From Aphelenchoides besseyi (lineage: Eukaryota; Nematoda; Chromadorea; Rhabditida; Aphelenchoididae), in NCBI GenBank assembly GCA_024699855.1, contig JAMPIQ010000001.1:5642001-5706000 (forward strand): a DNA stretch of 64,000 nucleotides. Direction: 5' to 3'. The position numbers and the translations under genes are program-made. Positions 23,940 to 35,694 of the stretch are shown in pieces. A model generated the notes under the pieces. It was not told the origin of the DNA. It saw only the letters and a program-made list of their open reading frames with translations, and made no database searches. Positions within the stretch are counted from its first letter, which is position 1. Every line of letters starts with the position of its first letter.

Positions 23940-24330
23940 ATTTTTCGAGCCAATAAAAGTTGACTTCTCGGAGCTTGATGTCTGATAGTTATCATTCTTT
24001 TGTTGCATTTTCATATCGTTTGTTTCTACTAACTATGTTTGATTACTACAATGTTCATGAGATTCACACCCATCGAGATAAATTTTAAGCAACTTTGTAA
24101 TCAACATTGTCAAGTTGATGGTATTTCTAAGTATACTACTTAGTGATAGTTTGATGATGATTGGTAAGGAATTTCGTGTCTACGTACTTCAACAGTTTAA
24201 TCAACAGACTTCTAAAGGAATGTAAGAAAATTTGACCTTATGGCATTTTGATTGGGCCTTGTCGTCGAATGATTTAGAAGCTCCACGACCAAATTCAACG
24301 GCTAGAAGGCAAAATATGAAAGTAAACGTG
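23940..24330. repeat. dispersed repeat B, copy 1
   Basis: Aligns by eye with 52780-53125 along its length: shared landmarks include GTTTCTACTA, the segment around TTAATCAAC, TCTAAAGGAA/TCCAAAGGAA and GTCGAATGATT, with many substitutions between them. No coding potential; class unknown. Confidence 0.6.
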
Positions 24331-24708
24331 GTTTTCATTTTTCCTTATGCTTTTTTCGAAACTTTAACATTAAAGTGAAAGTTTCCAGGATTAACGCAAC
24401 TACTACGAAACACAAAGTGTCTTTCATACAACGCTCTCTCTTAACCATCCTATAGTTATGATAACCTCGATTCGTGATATTGAGCATAAATCCCAGTTAT
24501 AGTGTTTTGATTATAAGAAGTGAACTTATGCACATGTAAAGTGTATTTGAAGGACAACGGAAACAACAGGTCCATTTGTTCAAATTTTTAGCGATTGTCA
24601 TTTGCGGCTCGAAAGAACTCAACCGATCGATCAAATTGGCTCCACGATGTTAAAGTCAGGATTTCGGCTCAAAAATTTAGTAGCAGAAAGAACGAAATAA
24701 TGAAAACA

Positions 24709-24745
24709 AGTAGCAGGTCGGCCCCCCCTTCGGGGGGGCCTCCTT
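24709..24745 (-). repeat. hairpin terminus of Helitron 2 (candidate 3' end)
   Basis: A perfect 9-bp stem (24720-24740; GG and seven C, loop TTC, seven G and CC) flanked on the minus-strand 3' side by GACCTGCTACT. A subterminal hairpin about 10 nt before the element end is the hallmark of Helitron 3' termini. The last bases would be CTAC followed by T, not the textbook CTRR. It lies about 230 bp beyond the stop of the RPA-like gene, in the position expected for the end of the minus-strand element. The same flank recurs at 49218-49248. Confidence 0.6.
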
Positions 24746-24972
24746 CTAATTGTTTTACAAAGAGTATCAACGTTACATTAGTAGAGAACTTAACAAATTC
24801 TTCTTATCATATTCTTTTATGTTTCTTATAACCAACAATTTAATGGGATATTCGTGACTAATGCAGTCGTTTCAAACCAAGACATTGCAGTTTCATTTAT
24901 CTTTTACAATATCCAAACAAAAATGGTTAAAAACAATCATTTATTAAATAAAACGGTTAACACAACAATCAA

Positions 24973-25911
24973 TTAAATTTTAAATGGTGGCGAATCTTCG
25001 TTTTTGTCCACAATTGGGCGTTTCGATCCAAATGGCGTATTGATTGCCAACGCCGCTTCAGTTACAGAGATCGGAGGCGCATCACGAACGATAATGTTCT
25101 CGATCGATTGGACCACAATATCTTAAACAAAATGGCAATTAGTAAAGAGCGAAAAACACCGAACCATTCTTTTTTAAAACTCCAGTAACCTGCACAGCCT
25201 CCAATCGCTTGAATTTGGTCCAATCGCCGTTCGGATCCAAAACACGAATTGGTATCGATGTTTGCTCTTGATCAGCCAAACTTCCGCGCATTTCGCCCAT
25301 ATTTATTGGAGAAGCCATTCGACGAGGAACTACTTTCAAGAAGACGTCGTTGAGAACTAAAAAGATTAATGGCAAACAATAACTATGTGAAAAGCGTACG
25401 AATTTTGGTGTTTTCGGGAACACTAACCAACTCTTTAAGCGCGCACTCCAAGTACTTGGTCTTGTTGTCTTCGATGGTCGGGAATTTTCCTGAGCCTACG
25501 ATTTCGATGCTGCTGCTCTCATCTAGCTTGAGCTGAACACCCAATCCACGTGCATAAATCGGCGACTTGTACGAAATAACAGTGACCATTTCAACTCGAA
25601 TAATCTAAACATTAAAAGATGAGTTGCTACTTTCAAATACAATAAGGACTTACTTGGCCGGTCTTCAAATCCATCTTGTCGAACGTTTCGGCCGCTTTAG
25701 ACCACGCGACACACTCAGCAAATCCCGTATCCAAATGAAGATCCAATTTGAATAGCAACTTTCGTTCGGATTCGGGTCCTCGACCCACCTTTCGCGCTTT
25801 CTGAACATCTCCAATCGTACCAAACAGTTCATCAACAATTGAGCCCGCTACAACTCCTGTGACTAACGACGACGCCGAGATAAGAGACATGATCGAAACC
25901 AAAAGGAACAA
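24973..25911 (-). CDS. RPA70-like OB-fold protein (Helitron-associated)
   Basis: Four exons with clean GT-AG introns: about 25911-25655, 25614-25400, 25360-25165 and 25122-24973. The core reads GSIVDELFGTIGDVQKARKV, LLFKLDLHLDTGFAECVAW, SKAAETFDKMDLKTGQ, RGLGVQLKLDESSSIEIVG. This follows the DNA-binding OB fold of RPA70 (the V.G.....V.......R.....D.......LWG..A..FD...G.V......V.....G..LS pattern). At roughly 230 residues it is far shorter than host RPA70 and lacks its zinc ribbon, so it is unlikely to be the cellular RPA. It starts 0.4 kb after the Helitron 2 helicase stop on the same strand. Plant Helitrons encode RPA-like single-strand-binding proteins; by analogy this would coat displaced DNA. 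A second start at 25890 (MSLISAS) is equally possible. Confidence 0.7.
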
Positions 25912-26307
25912 CCGACTGTTGAAAGAAGAAACAATCGAATGAGCAAAATTTCGATTTCAACGAGCTTTTATACGGTCGAAATTTTTCTGTTGCGCAATTG
26001 CGTGAGAGAGTGAGTTCCAGACGGTGAGCTTAAAAATCACTTTGTTGCAGCAATGTGAGCAAACTTTTGATTTGCTGCCAAACAGTAAAATTTGAAAGTA
26101 AAATTCTTGCCGAAATAGACAACACAACATTGAAAAGAAGTATTCGTTGTATTGAAAGTTCTTGATGAATAGAAAAGTTATGCAGCGGCAAATCGTGTTT
26201 TTCCATTACTTAATGATCGTAGTCTTTCTTCCAAACCATTGTATTTCACTTCATTTATTGTTCTGCGTATCTTTCTCATCAAACATTTATGTGCACACAA
26301 ATTGTTT

Positions 26308-29300
26308 TCACAATCTTTTAAAGATTTCGCGATGAACGATGTTCTTAACAAAACAGTTCGAAGAAGTTTGTTGATCTTTTGATGGAACGAGAGCTTTCAC
26401 TGAATCCCAAGATCGTGCTCGTGACAAAGCCACGTACAACTGACCGTGCTCAAAGACTTCATGCTCGAGATTCAGCCCAACTCGTTCGAAAGTTTGGCCT
26501 TGACTCTTGTTGATTGTCATAGCAAATGCCAATTTCAATGGGAACTGCTTGCGGTTTAATTGAAACACATTGTGATATGTAATTGTGTTGTTAATTCGTG
26601 GAATGATGTGACGTTCACCAGCATGATGTCCCGTAAGAATCTCGCATTCGATCGAGTGGTTGTTCATTTCAGCGACCAACATTCGTGTTCCATTGCACAA
26701 ACCGTCTTCTTGTGACAAATTTCGAATCAAAATCACAACCGCATTTTTCTTCAACTCCAATTTATGAGCTGGTAGTGATGCGTCTTCAATCATGTTCAGA
26801 TACTCTGGTAGCAGCAAAGTTTGATCATCACAGTTCTCAGCATCCATGGCAGTGTCAATTGAGAGATAAATTTTTGTTTGACCCTCTAACATATTCAAGA
26901 CTTTTTCATTCGATTCGTTTACGCCAATGTGTTTTGATACCAAAATCGCCGAGTTTCCCATTTCCTTAAACTTCTTTTTTTTTCTATTAACACGCCGAAG
27001 ATCTCTTGTTCTAAGTTCTGTTCAAGTAAGCAGTGTGTTGGCAATTCGATCGTTTCGTTCTTGTCATTCAAAGTTCCTTCTCCGACTTGTTTGAGGAAAT
27101 CAGCGAATTGAACTTCGTTCGGTTTTGTTCGCATGTTTTTCGTTAATTTCAATTGCTCGAAATATTTCCACAGTTTTGATGAACAAATGGACAAATTGAT
27201 CGTTTCGCTGACTGTGCCGTATTTCAAAATTGGCAGAATTTGACGGAAATCGCCTCCAAGAACCATGATTTTGCCTCCAAACGGTAAAACGGTGTTCATT
27301 AATTCCTGAAGTTTGCGGTCGGCTATTTCCAGTGCATAGCGAGGGGCCATTGGTGCTTCGTCCCAGATAATAATATCAGCATTCATCAACATTTTACCAC
27401 CACGACTTGTTGCTGTCAAGTTTGAATTCGAATCACGTTCAAGCGGAACTCCAAGACCAAAAGTTTTGTGACATGTTTTGCCATTTGGTAACAACAAAGC
27501 TGCGATTCCAGTGAATGCACAGGCCGAGAATTTCTTCTTGTTTCCGTTGACAAAATGGCACAGTGTTTTGTAGACGTAAGTCTTGCCGGTTCCGCCTAGA
27601 CCATCTACAAAGAAACACTTCGGCTTTCCATCAATTTGGGGACTTTGAAGAGCGGCGAGAACTTTGTCAACAACAATTTTTTGTTCGGCGTTCAAGGTTT
27701 CGTACAACTCTTTTGCGGCTTCAAGTTCCTGGTCGTGATCGATTGTGTCCTCAATCTCTTCGATGTCCTCAACAGCGTCCATTGATGGGAAGTCTTTGAT
27801 GGATCTGTTTTCTCGCTGCAGAATCGTGTCAATTCGTTGGTATGCTTTTGCAATCGCTTTCGATCGATCTTTCAAGTGACGATTGAAATCGTCGCTGAGA
27901 TCATTTTTGAACATTTCCCACAAAGTCTTTGGATCAGCAGGATTGCAGTGAATGAGGATGTTGGCAAATAGGGTTCGCAATCTTCTCGGCATCAACACCT
28001 GAACTGCTTCTTGCATGCATTTGATGTACTCTTCGTCATCTTCAATAAGTCCCAATTTCAAACATGCTTCTCCGTTATTTTGATACTCAATTCCGTTAAC
28101 CGTGCGCAATTCCTTGAAACTTTGAGCTCCTCTAACGTGTTGAAGAAGAAGTCGCAAATGCCACAAATCGCCTTGACTCGGACTAATCGCGTACATTCGA
28201 CCGACGGTTTTGCTGCTTCTGACTCGTTGTTCCCAGTGAGTGATTGTTTCATCGGTTTGATTGTTTTGAACTTTCAGTGATTTCCAGGTGTAGTGAGTTG
28301 GTATCTCCGAGTACAACAACTTTCGAGCATTTACATCTCGTTCGTTCAATTTGAAAAAGTCCATCAGTTTGGTTTCTTTTTCCATTGCTTTTTTTGCTTT
28401 ATCGGCATCACAATCTTCTTCGACGTAAACTGCCTGTTGATTCTCGAGATGGATTGGAAGCCGTTCAACGTGATGGGATTTGTCGTGCATTTTTAATTTC
28501 AAAATTCGATAACACGCTTCAACCGGACCAACGTAACGACCGTCAATGTGATCTTTTATTTCGTCGTGATTAATGTTCCCCGAAGATTGAAGTTCCAGAG
28601 AAGCGGCATCGTATCCTTTGTACGCGTACTTGTAGAGATACTTCACATTCTTGATGGAACTCACGATTTCAACATTGATGTGACAACGATAGCGTTTCAG
28701 AAGATACCAACTGTACGGAACTACGCGACGGTTGTCATATTTCACATTTTTGATTTCGATGAATCGGTCGTTGTTCGGTCTTTTGAGAAATGGATAGCCA
28801 TTTTCGTTTACTTTGGTCTCTTCCAAAAACTGTTTTGGGAACTTGTGTCGACACTTTCCGTTGATCATACATGGAGCCTTTGGATTCTGAACACCACAAA
28901 CTCGATGGATCATGTATTTGCTCACCAACTCTAACAGTTCTGGATCGGAGTCTGGTGGCAATTCGGCACTGAAGTACTTGTCGATGTTCTCCGGTTGCAA
29001 GAACTTTTTGCCGTCTTTCAGACTTACTAAGCAGTGAATATGTGGTAGACCTCGTTTTTTTGGAATTCTGTGACGTAAACATAACACTTCGGCTCACCAA
29101 AGACTTGCTTCTTGACCAAATCATCGATAATTGCTTCAACTTTTAGTGCAAAGACGCGAGCAACAATATCTGGACGGTCACTTGCAGTTTGTTTTGCTCC
29201 AATGACGATCGATTCATTTATTGTTTCAACGATTTCCGGCCAAAATGAATCGCAAGTCATCGTGATGAACAGATCCGGTTTTCCGTTACTAAGAACAATT

Positions 29301-30633
29301 GCCATTGCATCTTGGTAATTTTCACGCATGAATCGAGGTGATCCGAAGTGCGTCGATGGCAAAACATGGATTCTTCCAATGTCTCGATCCAATCGTTGTC
29401 CGAGTCTACTCAAACTTGCGTGAAGTTCGTGGTAGTGCATTGATTTGAGTTTCTTTTGATTCAACCGAATCCATTGCATGCGATCGCTCTCGACTTGAAC
29501 ATACGAATCGACTACGAATTGCTGGAACAACTTCTTTCCGTAGTGAATACGACTGTTGGAGTGCTTTCGAACAGCTAATCGGTAACTGTGGAATTCTGCC
29601 CGAGTTAATCGGCTTTGCTTGTTTGTGTTTGTTTGATCATATCAATTGACCATCCGAGCGTGCCTTTTGGAAAGAATAACGGATATAACCAAGAGGTGGC
29701 AAACGCACTCAGTGAACTGAGAATTCGCGGTGTTGGTTCATTTTTCAATTGTACGACCAAGGACATTTCGGGGATATCTCCAGAAGAATCGGATGTAAAA
29801 ACGGCCCCAATTTCGTCGACTGTTGGCTCATTGAAGCGATTAGCATCGTAACCGGGACGCATTTTGAATGCCATTTTTACGTTCTCAACCGGTCTGCCAG
29901 CGTTTTCTTCTTCCTTCATCAAATCGCTCATCATCATGTGTATTTTAGCATGTGGATTGTGTTCTCGAATTAACTTGTCCAGCAGCTCCATTAATTCCTT
30001 TTTTGTTCCATTTGTTGTATTCAATCGTCTATCAACTGCTTCTGCCGGATCGGAGAAAAATAACTGGCCGTACTTTCGATCAGCGGGTGCGTTTACGCTT
30101 TCATCGATTTCATAGCAGATTTGTCCTTGAATCGAGAAACAGTATGGACCGGGATTGGCAAATGATCGCATTCGAACGTTGAAAGCGGCAAAGCTATTCG
30201 CTGAGTTGTATTTTCGAATGTTGCTTAAAAAGTTTTTTGACATTGAATGCTTTTCCGTAAACAAATCGTCTAGTTCTTGTGGCAATTCCGGTAACTCAGG
30301 CAAATTGATTTTGCCGCGATTGCAACAGTCGTTAAATGTTCGTTTATTATCGACTCTTTCCTCTTCAAAATGCAATGCACGACATTCATCACATTCGACA
30401 TTCATTTTGCTCAACCGATGAACTGGAACATTGTTCGGAATTGCAGCGACGTTTAATTGGATGTGTTTTTGCTGTGCGACTATTCGCGAAATTCGATGTT
30501 GCAATTTGTCTTTAGTCAATCTATCAGCTTTTTGTTCATCAGTTTCGGCAACTCGTGCACTTTGATGTTTCTCTCTGTCTTTGACTAATCGTTCTGTTTG
30601 CTGTTGATTAGTTTCAGCGGGCTCGTAGATCAT
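26308..30633 (-). pseudogene. Helitron 2 Rep-helicase (frame-broken)
   Basis: In transcription order: charged repeats with ETNQQQTERLVKDREK and ETDEQKADRLTKDK, typical of Helitron N-termini; a Cys motif (CDECRALHF, then CC); a Helitron-like domain (LFITMTCDSFWPEIVETI, about 29.27 kb); an HUH motif (KRGLPHIHCLVSLKDG, about 29.06 kb); a Tyr motif (KYLYKYAYKGYD, about 28.63 kb); Walker A (VDGLGGTGKTYVY, about 27.59 kb); Walker B (IIIWDEAPM); VLGGDFRQILPILKYG; and FAMTINKSQGQTFERVG with QLYVALSRARSWDSVKAL. All catalytic motifs are present. Breaks lie in A-runs at about 29060 and 26985, with another change of frame near 29640. Confidence 0.9.
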
Positions 30634-31791
30634 TTTGACGTTCTTTCTGCTGATTCAAACGTTTAGATTTTTGTTCATCAGTTTCTAAACGACGTTTTTT
30701 TGCTTGACTATCTCGCAATTGTTTTAATCGTTTCTCACGTCTAGCGGCATTTACATCGTTAACAACTTCGATTTCTTCCGAGTGATTCACCGATTCAACA
30801 TTGTCATTTCGATGGACATTATAAAAAGATAAGAACAAAGCTTCCAATGTGTCAAACAGATTCAAACGTTTATCGAATCCAGTTTCGTTTGTTTGACATA
30901 AGAAGATACCGTATTGATGATTCTGTAGGTTTGCGAAGAAATTCTGAGCATTTGATACGACATAAGCAGCACAATTGTATCCGTCTTGTTGAAGATCTCC
31001 TTGACTGCCGATGTCACTCAATAACATTTGCGAGCTTGAATTCAAACCTGTCCATGGGGCAAAAAGTTGACTGTAAATCGAACATATCAACGAATAGACA
31101 TCGGTAGACACAGGACAATGTAATGAATCACAATAGTGCAAAACACATTGATGACTAATCGCAGTCTTTTTTCCATGATCGACAACACATAATGACCGTT
31201 TACATAAATTGGAATCAACAGATAGACGGTCTCGTTTGATTGAACTGACGGTTGCACAATGCAGTATTTTGCAGGATTCGACTCAGCAGTACGATAATGA
31301 TTGATCCAAAAAGACATAGAAAGAAGGCCGATTTTTAACGGACTATTTGCAATCAAGTCCAACAATCCGAAGATAATTGACTCGTAGTCAATCCATTCGT
31401 TTGTGTTTTCCATGTTCGGTAACTGTTTTTTTTGCTAAATGACATTCGGAACGAGCAACTTCACAGAGATTGCTTAACTGACAGTGCGTATGAAACTTAA
31501 AACCCAGAACATCTTGAATTGTGATTTGTAGTTGCTCGACATCGACTATCAATTCTTCCATTTGACGTGAAATTTCGAGAGTTGCAATCAATGAATTTTG
31601 TGTTTTTCTGTTTGTGGTGCTTGTGGAATTTCATTTTCGGTTTCAATGACCGTTGTGATCTTGTGTTGTGTTCCTTTAGCTGCCTTCTGTTCTGCACGAA
31701 TTTTACGCATTCGTTCACGGTTCTTACGCCTACGCTCTTCTTCACGTTCTTTCTTTTCCTCATCTGTCAGCTCAATCTTTCGTTTCGGCAT
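30634..31791 (-). pseudogene. Helitron 2 Ulp1-like peptidase domain
   Basis: Starts MPKRKIELTDEEKKEREEER, a highly charged basic region, followed by IATLEISRQMEELIVDVEQL. The peptidase core has VNGHYVLSIM (His), VLHYCDSLHCPV (Asp) and LQQDGYNCAAYVVSN (Gln and nucleophile Cys), the same order as in Helitron 1 and in C48 peptidases. A run of charged repeats then leads into the Rep protein. Frame breaks fall at A5, A8 and A6 runs (about 31590, 31430 and 31150). It is presumably one polyprotein with the Rep-helicase when intact. Confidence 0.7.
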
Positions 31792-33334
31792 TTCGTAAGT
31801 TTGAGATTTTTATAATGAAAATTCTGATAGTAAACAATTCTGATAGTAAGCAAATTCTGATTGTAAAGAGATTCTGATGTGGGTGGCTCAGCTGATAAGA
31901 CAAAGACGGCGTGCCGGACCGCTTTGAATGTCTATGCCCTGATAAGACAATCCGACCGGGCCAATCGAATTGAATATAAGACGTGAGGCCCACCAAAGAA
32001 ACGATGGCCAACGTATACTTCCTGAAACACAAAAACTCAATATCACTAAACAATTGAGAATTGACTTACGATAAAAACCGAAGCTTAAACAGTTTAACGT
32101 TCTTAGTGGTCGTTGTCACTTGATGGAACAATAGCCACACGTAGACAAAAGACGTTAACCTGAATTTGAATCAAAGATGATAATGCCGTTGAGTTTTCTA
32201 AACTTACCGTATACTTTAGCTTCTTTACACGTTGAATGAAAGCAACAAAATCTGAAAATAATGTTTTGATTGTAATCAGATAAGACCTAAGAAACTTACG
32301 TTAACAAATTAGCAATTAAAAGAACCAACACAATTTAGGCGATAGACGAAAGCAACCAACACTTTAGACGGAAGCAAAAACAAATGGTCTTTCATCAAAC
32401 GGTCCAAACGGCCGCACACAAAACTTGCATGGAAGAGAGTGCTCTCATTCGAAAATAAATGTGCACACGAATCGGTCGGTTTTTGTTGACAAACAGACAG
32501 ACACTCCTCACTTTTTTTATAGGGACAAATCCGACGAACGCTTCCTGCACCAGTTTACACGCAACAAAGTCTCCAGTTAAACTACTAGTACCGAAGATCA
32601 GCTGTTTGTTGTGGTCGATCACGTTGATGGAAATTATTTCCGTCGACGTAACGCAAACCACGTGGTTTACAACCCACAAACACGAGCATTCGTTGATCTT
32701 TGGGTTCTTTTCATTCGAGAGAATAAGTTCGTAAGTGCATTTTGGTGGCAACGGAGGACTCAATTGATTCCGAAAGTTTTGCCCAAAAAAATTTCGGCCG
32801 TCGAACAGCGAAACGAGCGGAAAGCCGTTGGTTTGTCAAAGAAAACGATGGGGCGGGAACTGAAATTCGGTTGACCATTTTGGTCGATTGATTAGTCTTT
32901 TCGTCACCTCGCTGCGTTTTTGCGTCCGGAAATATTTTCGTTGACCATTTTCGAAGACCGTGCTCTTTGATGCGCAGTGTAAACGTTTGCGGAAATCGCG
33001 TGGAAACGTGAAGATCACGCGCAGCGAAAGTTCTTGGCCGTGCGTTTAGTGGCCGTCTTTCCCTACGGTCGTCGATCGGAATACCGTGGATGTTTTGTTT
33101 CTTTGCGTTCGGCTTTTTGTATCCTCCGCGTTTTTAAGGTGCGTTGGCTTCCGAGTGAAGGGCGCAATTTATTGCGTTCCGACGCTCACGGCTAGAACGC
33201 GCTTCAATTTTTTGGCAACTACGAAACGTGATGCAAAAGGAGTCGAATTTGGCAGCGCAAATCGAACTCACTGATCAACGACGTCGAAAGTCGTTTTTGC
33301 GTTCTAATCGAAAACTGATTGGATTTTTAGTTTC
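31792..33334. other. intergenic; possible coding fragment at 32520-32874
   Basis: Between Helitron 2 and CLN3. A + strand open segment (32611-32874) reads VDHVDGNYFRRRNANHVVYN and QTRAFVDLWVLFIRENKF, with a possible upstream piece DKSDERFLHQFTRNK after an AG at 32522. The two pieces are separated by an in-frame stop, and I recognise no family. A tRNA-like A box (GTGGCTCAGCTGATAAGAC, about 31887) has no matching B box. The 5' leader and promoter of CLN3 should lie at the right end. Confidence 0.35.
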
Positions 33335-35637
33335 ATGTCCGCCTCCTCATGTTCGTCGATTGTTGACAGCCAGAAATTGGATGTTAAACCGCGCAATTAC
33401 AAGCTTCTTCGTAACTTTATCGCATTCTGGTGAGTAGCCATAGCTTCATTCCCGGTGACTAGCGTTCCATTTTAGGATCTTCGGAGTAGGAAATAACATG
33501 GTAGTCGACGATTCTTTTAATTAATCTTGTTTTGACTACTCGCAAGCAAAACATCAACCAGAATTTTTATGATCTTTTTTATAGTCGTGTCAACCAGGAA
33601 AATTCTGGTTAAAACTTTGGCTAATTGACAAGAACAATTCTGGTCGCCTTTTGTATAACTAAGAATTTGTCTAGCTCTTTCGACGAGAAATTCACTTTTT
33701 TATCATCACTTATAACACTGCTTCTCAACCCTGTTTCCTAAGAACGCAAAACAAATAAACCCCTTTTTTCCCAATAATAATTTCACTGTCGATTTCGACC
33801 AGAATTTTTCTTTTCAATTGAGCTCACTAATAAGTTTTAGGGCTATGTTATCATGTTATCAGTGAGTGCATCTTCGCATTCCATTTATTGCTTTTTAGGC
33901 GGCCGAAGACATAATGGGTCAACAAACAAACGCCAATGCAAATTCCGATACCAACTCTACGGTTTGTCAGGTTGAGTACACAATGGAAATTTCCCAACAA
34001 AGTTTGCGGGGTTTTAGGTTGAAGTCAATCACGAATGTACGATTGGATCACTAGGTGCCGTACTGTTAGCAGATGTCATACCAGCGTTGTTAATCAAAGC
34101 GACATTTCCGTTTTTTATGCATCGAATTCCGATTTCGTAGGTTGACGTAGAAGAAGACAACGTTGTGTTTAGAATTCGGCACGTAACAGTCTGTTTCCTT
34201 CAAGCGGCTTCGTATCTCATTGTCGCGTTCTCGACGTCCGTTGAAATGAGTCTTCTGGGTGTTGTGTTTGCTGCAGCGGGATCGGGACTCGGAGAGTCTT
34301 GCTATTTGAGTTTGTCATCTCACTACTCACGGTGCGTTTTTTGCCTTTTTATGTCCTTTCCTGTGGCGTGCGATCATTAATTTTGTTATTGCATTTATCA
34401 GCACACACGTCTTATCAACGCGAAAAAGGCTCCCGATTGTTTTCGAGCAGAAACATGGAAGTCAAAAAAAAAGAAGTTGAAGCGCGAAACTACAATCGAC
34501 ATCTTTCAGGCACACGATTAGCGCATGGTCGAGCGGAACTGGAGGTAAAGTACGATGATCAGTCATCTGTTATCGTCTGATTCAGGTGCCGGAATCGTGG
34601 GGTCGTTGGCTTATGCGGGACTTACAGAGCCCAAATTGGCACACTTGTCGCCACGTACAACTCTGCTTGTGATGTTGATTGTTCCCGTGGTCTTCTGTTT
34701 AACGTAAGTGAAAACATTTTATGCTTCCGAGTTCTCTTTAGTTATTTCACAATTCTAACTCCAGCACCATCGGTGTACAAAGCTGAAGTCTTTTCTCCAA
34801 AAACTTGGATTGTGCCATTGCAACGAGAAACCACGAAAACGACCGATGATTTGAAGATAACCCAGAAAATTCGTTTGATTTTGGTGAGTCGAGACAACGT
34901 GCCATTTTGAGTTCAAATGTTCAGCCGCTGCTCAAATACATGATCCCATTGGCTGTAGTGTATTTTGCTGAATACTTAATCAATCAAGGACTTGTAAGTT
35001 CGAATCGAAGATCGCGAAGTTGACTGCACAGTTTAAGACCGCCTTTCTTATATTCGATTGTGCTCATGGGTTCCATCTCTCCAAGTCCAGTCAATATCGA
35101 TGGTGACTTTAAGTTTGAGTGACTAACCAGAAGGTTATTTTTAGGTATCAAGTAGGAGCGTTAATCGACTGCAAAAAAGAACGTTGTTTTAGGTCTTGTA
35201 TCAGTTTGGAGTTTTTATTTCGCGCTCTTCGGTCAATTTTCTTCGTCTTCCGTTCTTCATTCTGTTGCTTTTACCAGTCCTTCAAGTGAGTGTGCTAGCC
35301 CGCTGTTCAAGCTCTTGTTTTAGTGTTTAAACGCCGTCTTCTTTCTTTTCGATTCAATGTTCTATTTCGTGCCACACATTGGCATCACGTTTGCACTCAT
35401 TTTGTTCGAAGGTTTCTTTGGCGGGTAAGTGATGAACGACAAGTAGCTTGATAATTCGTTTGCAGTGCTTCCTATGTGAACACTTTCTATCGAATCCATC
35501 AAGAAGTTGAGCCGAAAGTGAAGGAATTCAGTCTCTCAATTGCATCCATGTCCGACGGATTGGGGATCGTGATTGCGGGTTTCATCTCAATACCCATTCA
35601 TAATCTGATTTGTAATCATAACAGAGCGAGTTATTAA
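33335..35637 (+). CDS. cln-3: CLN3 / battenin, lysosomal membrane protein
   Basis: A gene of about 13 exons matching the CLN3 family throughout. Conserved blocks in order: LLRNFIAFW-IFGVGNNM, GYVIMLSAAEDIM, AVLLADVIPALLIKATFPFF, GVVFAAAGSGLGESCYLSLS, HTISAWSSGTGGAGIVGSLA, AVVYFAEYLINQGL, QYRWYQVLYQFGVFISRSS, ILFEGFFGGASYVNTFYRI and IASMSDGLGIVIAGF. It is a polytopic (about 11 TM) protein of lysosomal and endosomal membranes; loss causes juvenile Batten disease in humans and C. elegans has three paralogues. The start at 33335 opens the first exon that carries family sequence (MSASSCSSIVDSQ). Exon 35145-35151 is only 7 nt and is needed to keep the frame. Tail-to-tail with the Ariadne gene, 57 bp between stop codons. 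Confidence 0.95.
35145..35151 (+). other. 7-nt microexon of CLN3
   Basis: GTATCAA is bounded by TTTTTAG on the left and GTAGGAG on the right. With it, the exon ending CGATG joins as Arg-Trp-Tyr-Gln-Val-Leu-Tyr-Gln, matching the CLN3 consensus. Skipping it shifts the frame and destroys the conserved YQ-x-LYQ motif. Confidence 0.85.
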
Positions 35638-35694
35638 AGTTTAGCAAAAGAATGATTACAAGAGCCAAATAGTTTATCGTTCAGCGACATTAAA

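Larger units (their letters stand above)
24709..31791 (-). mobile_element. Helitron 2 with Ulp1-like domain and RPA-like gene
   Basis: A minus-strand Helitron of about 7 kb unrelated at the nucleotide level to Helitron 1. In transcription order: a basic N-terminal region, a Ulp1-like peptidase domain, charged 23-residue repeats, a Cys-rich N-domain, Rep, PIF1 helicase, an RPA70-like gene and a hairpin terminus at 24709-24745. Frame breaks at about 31590, 31430, 31150, 29060 and 26985 coincide with runs of five to nine A. One near 30630 does not, and one near 29640 is unresolved. The 5' end is not located and lies right of 31791. Confidence 0.8.

Noticed and set aside
24973..25911. host RPA70 (rpa-1)
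   Set aside because: Far too short, no zinc ribbon, and positioned between a Helitron helicase and a hairpin terminus.
31885..31975. possible tRNA gene
   Set aside because: Good A box but no B box and no cloverleaf pairing.
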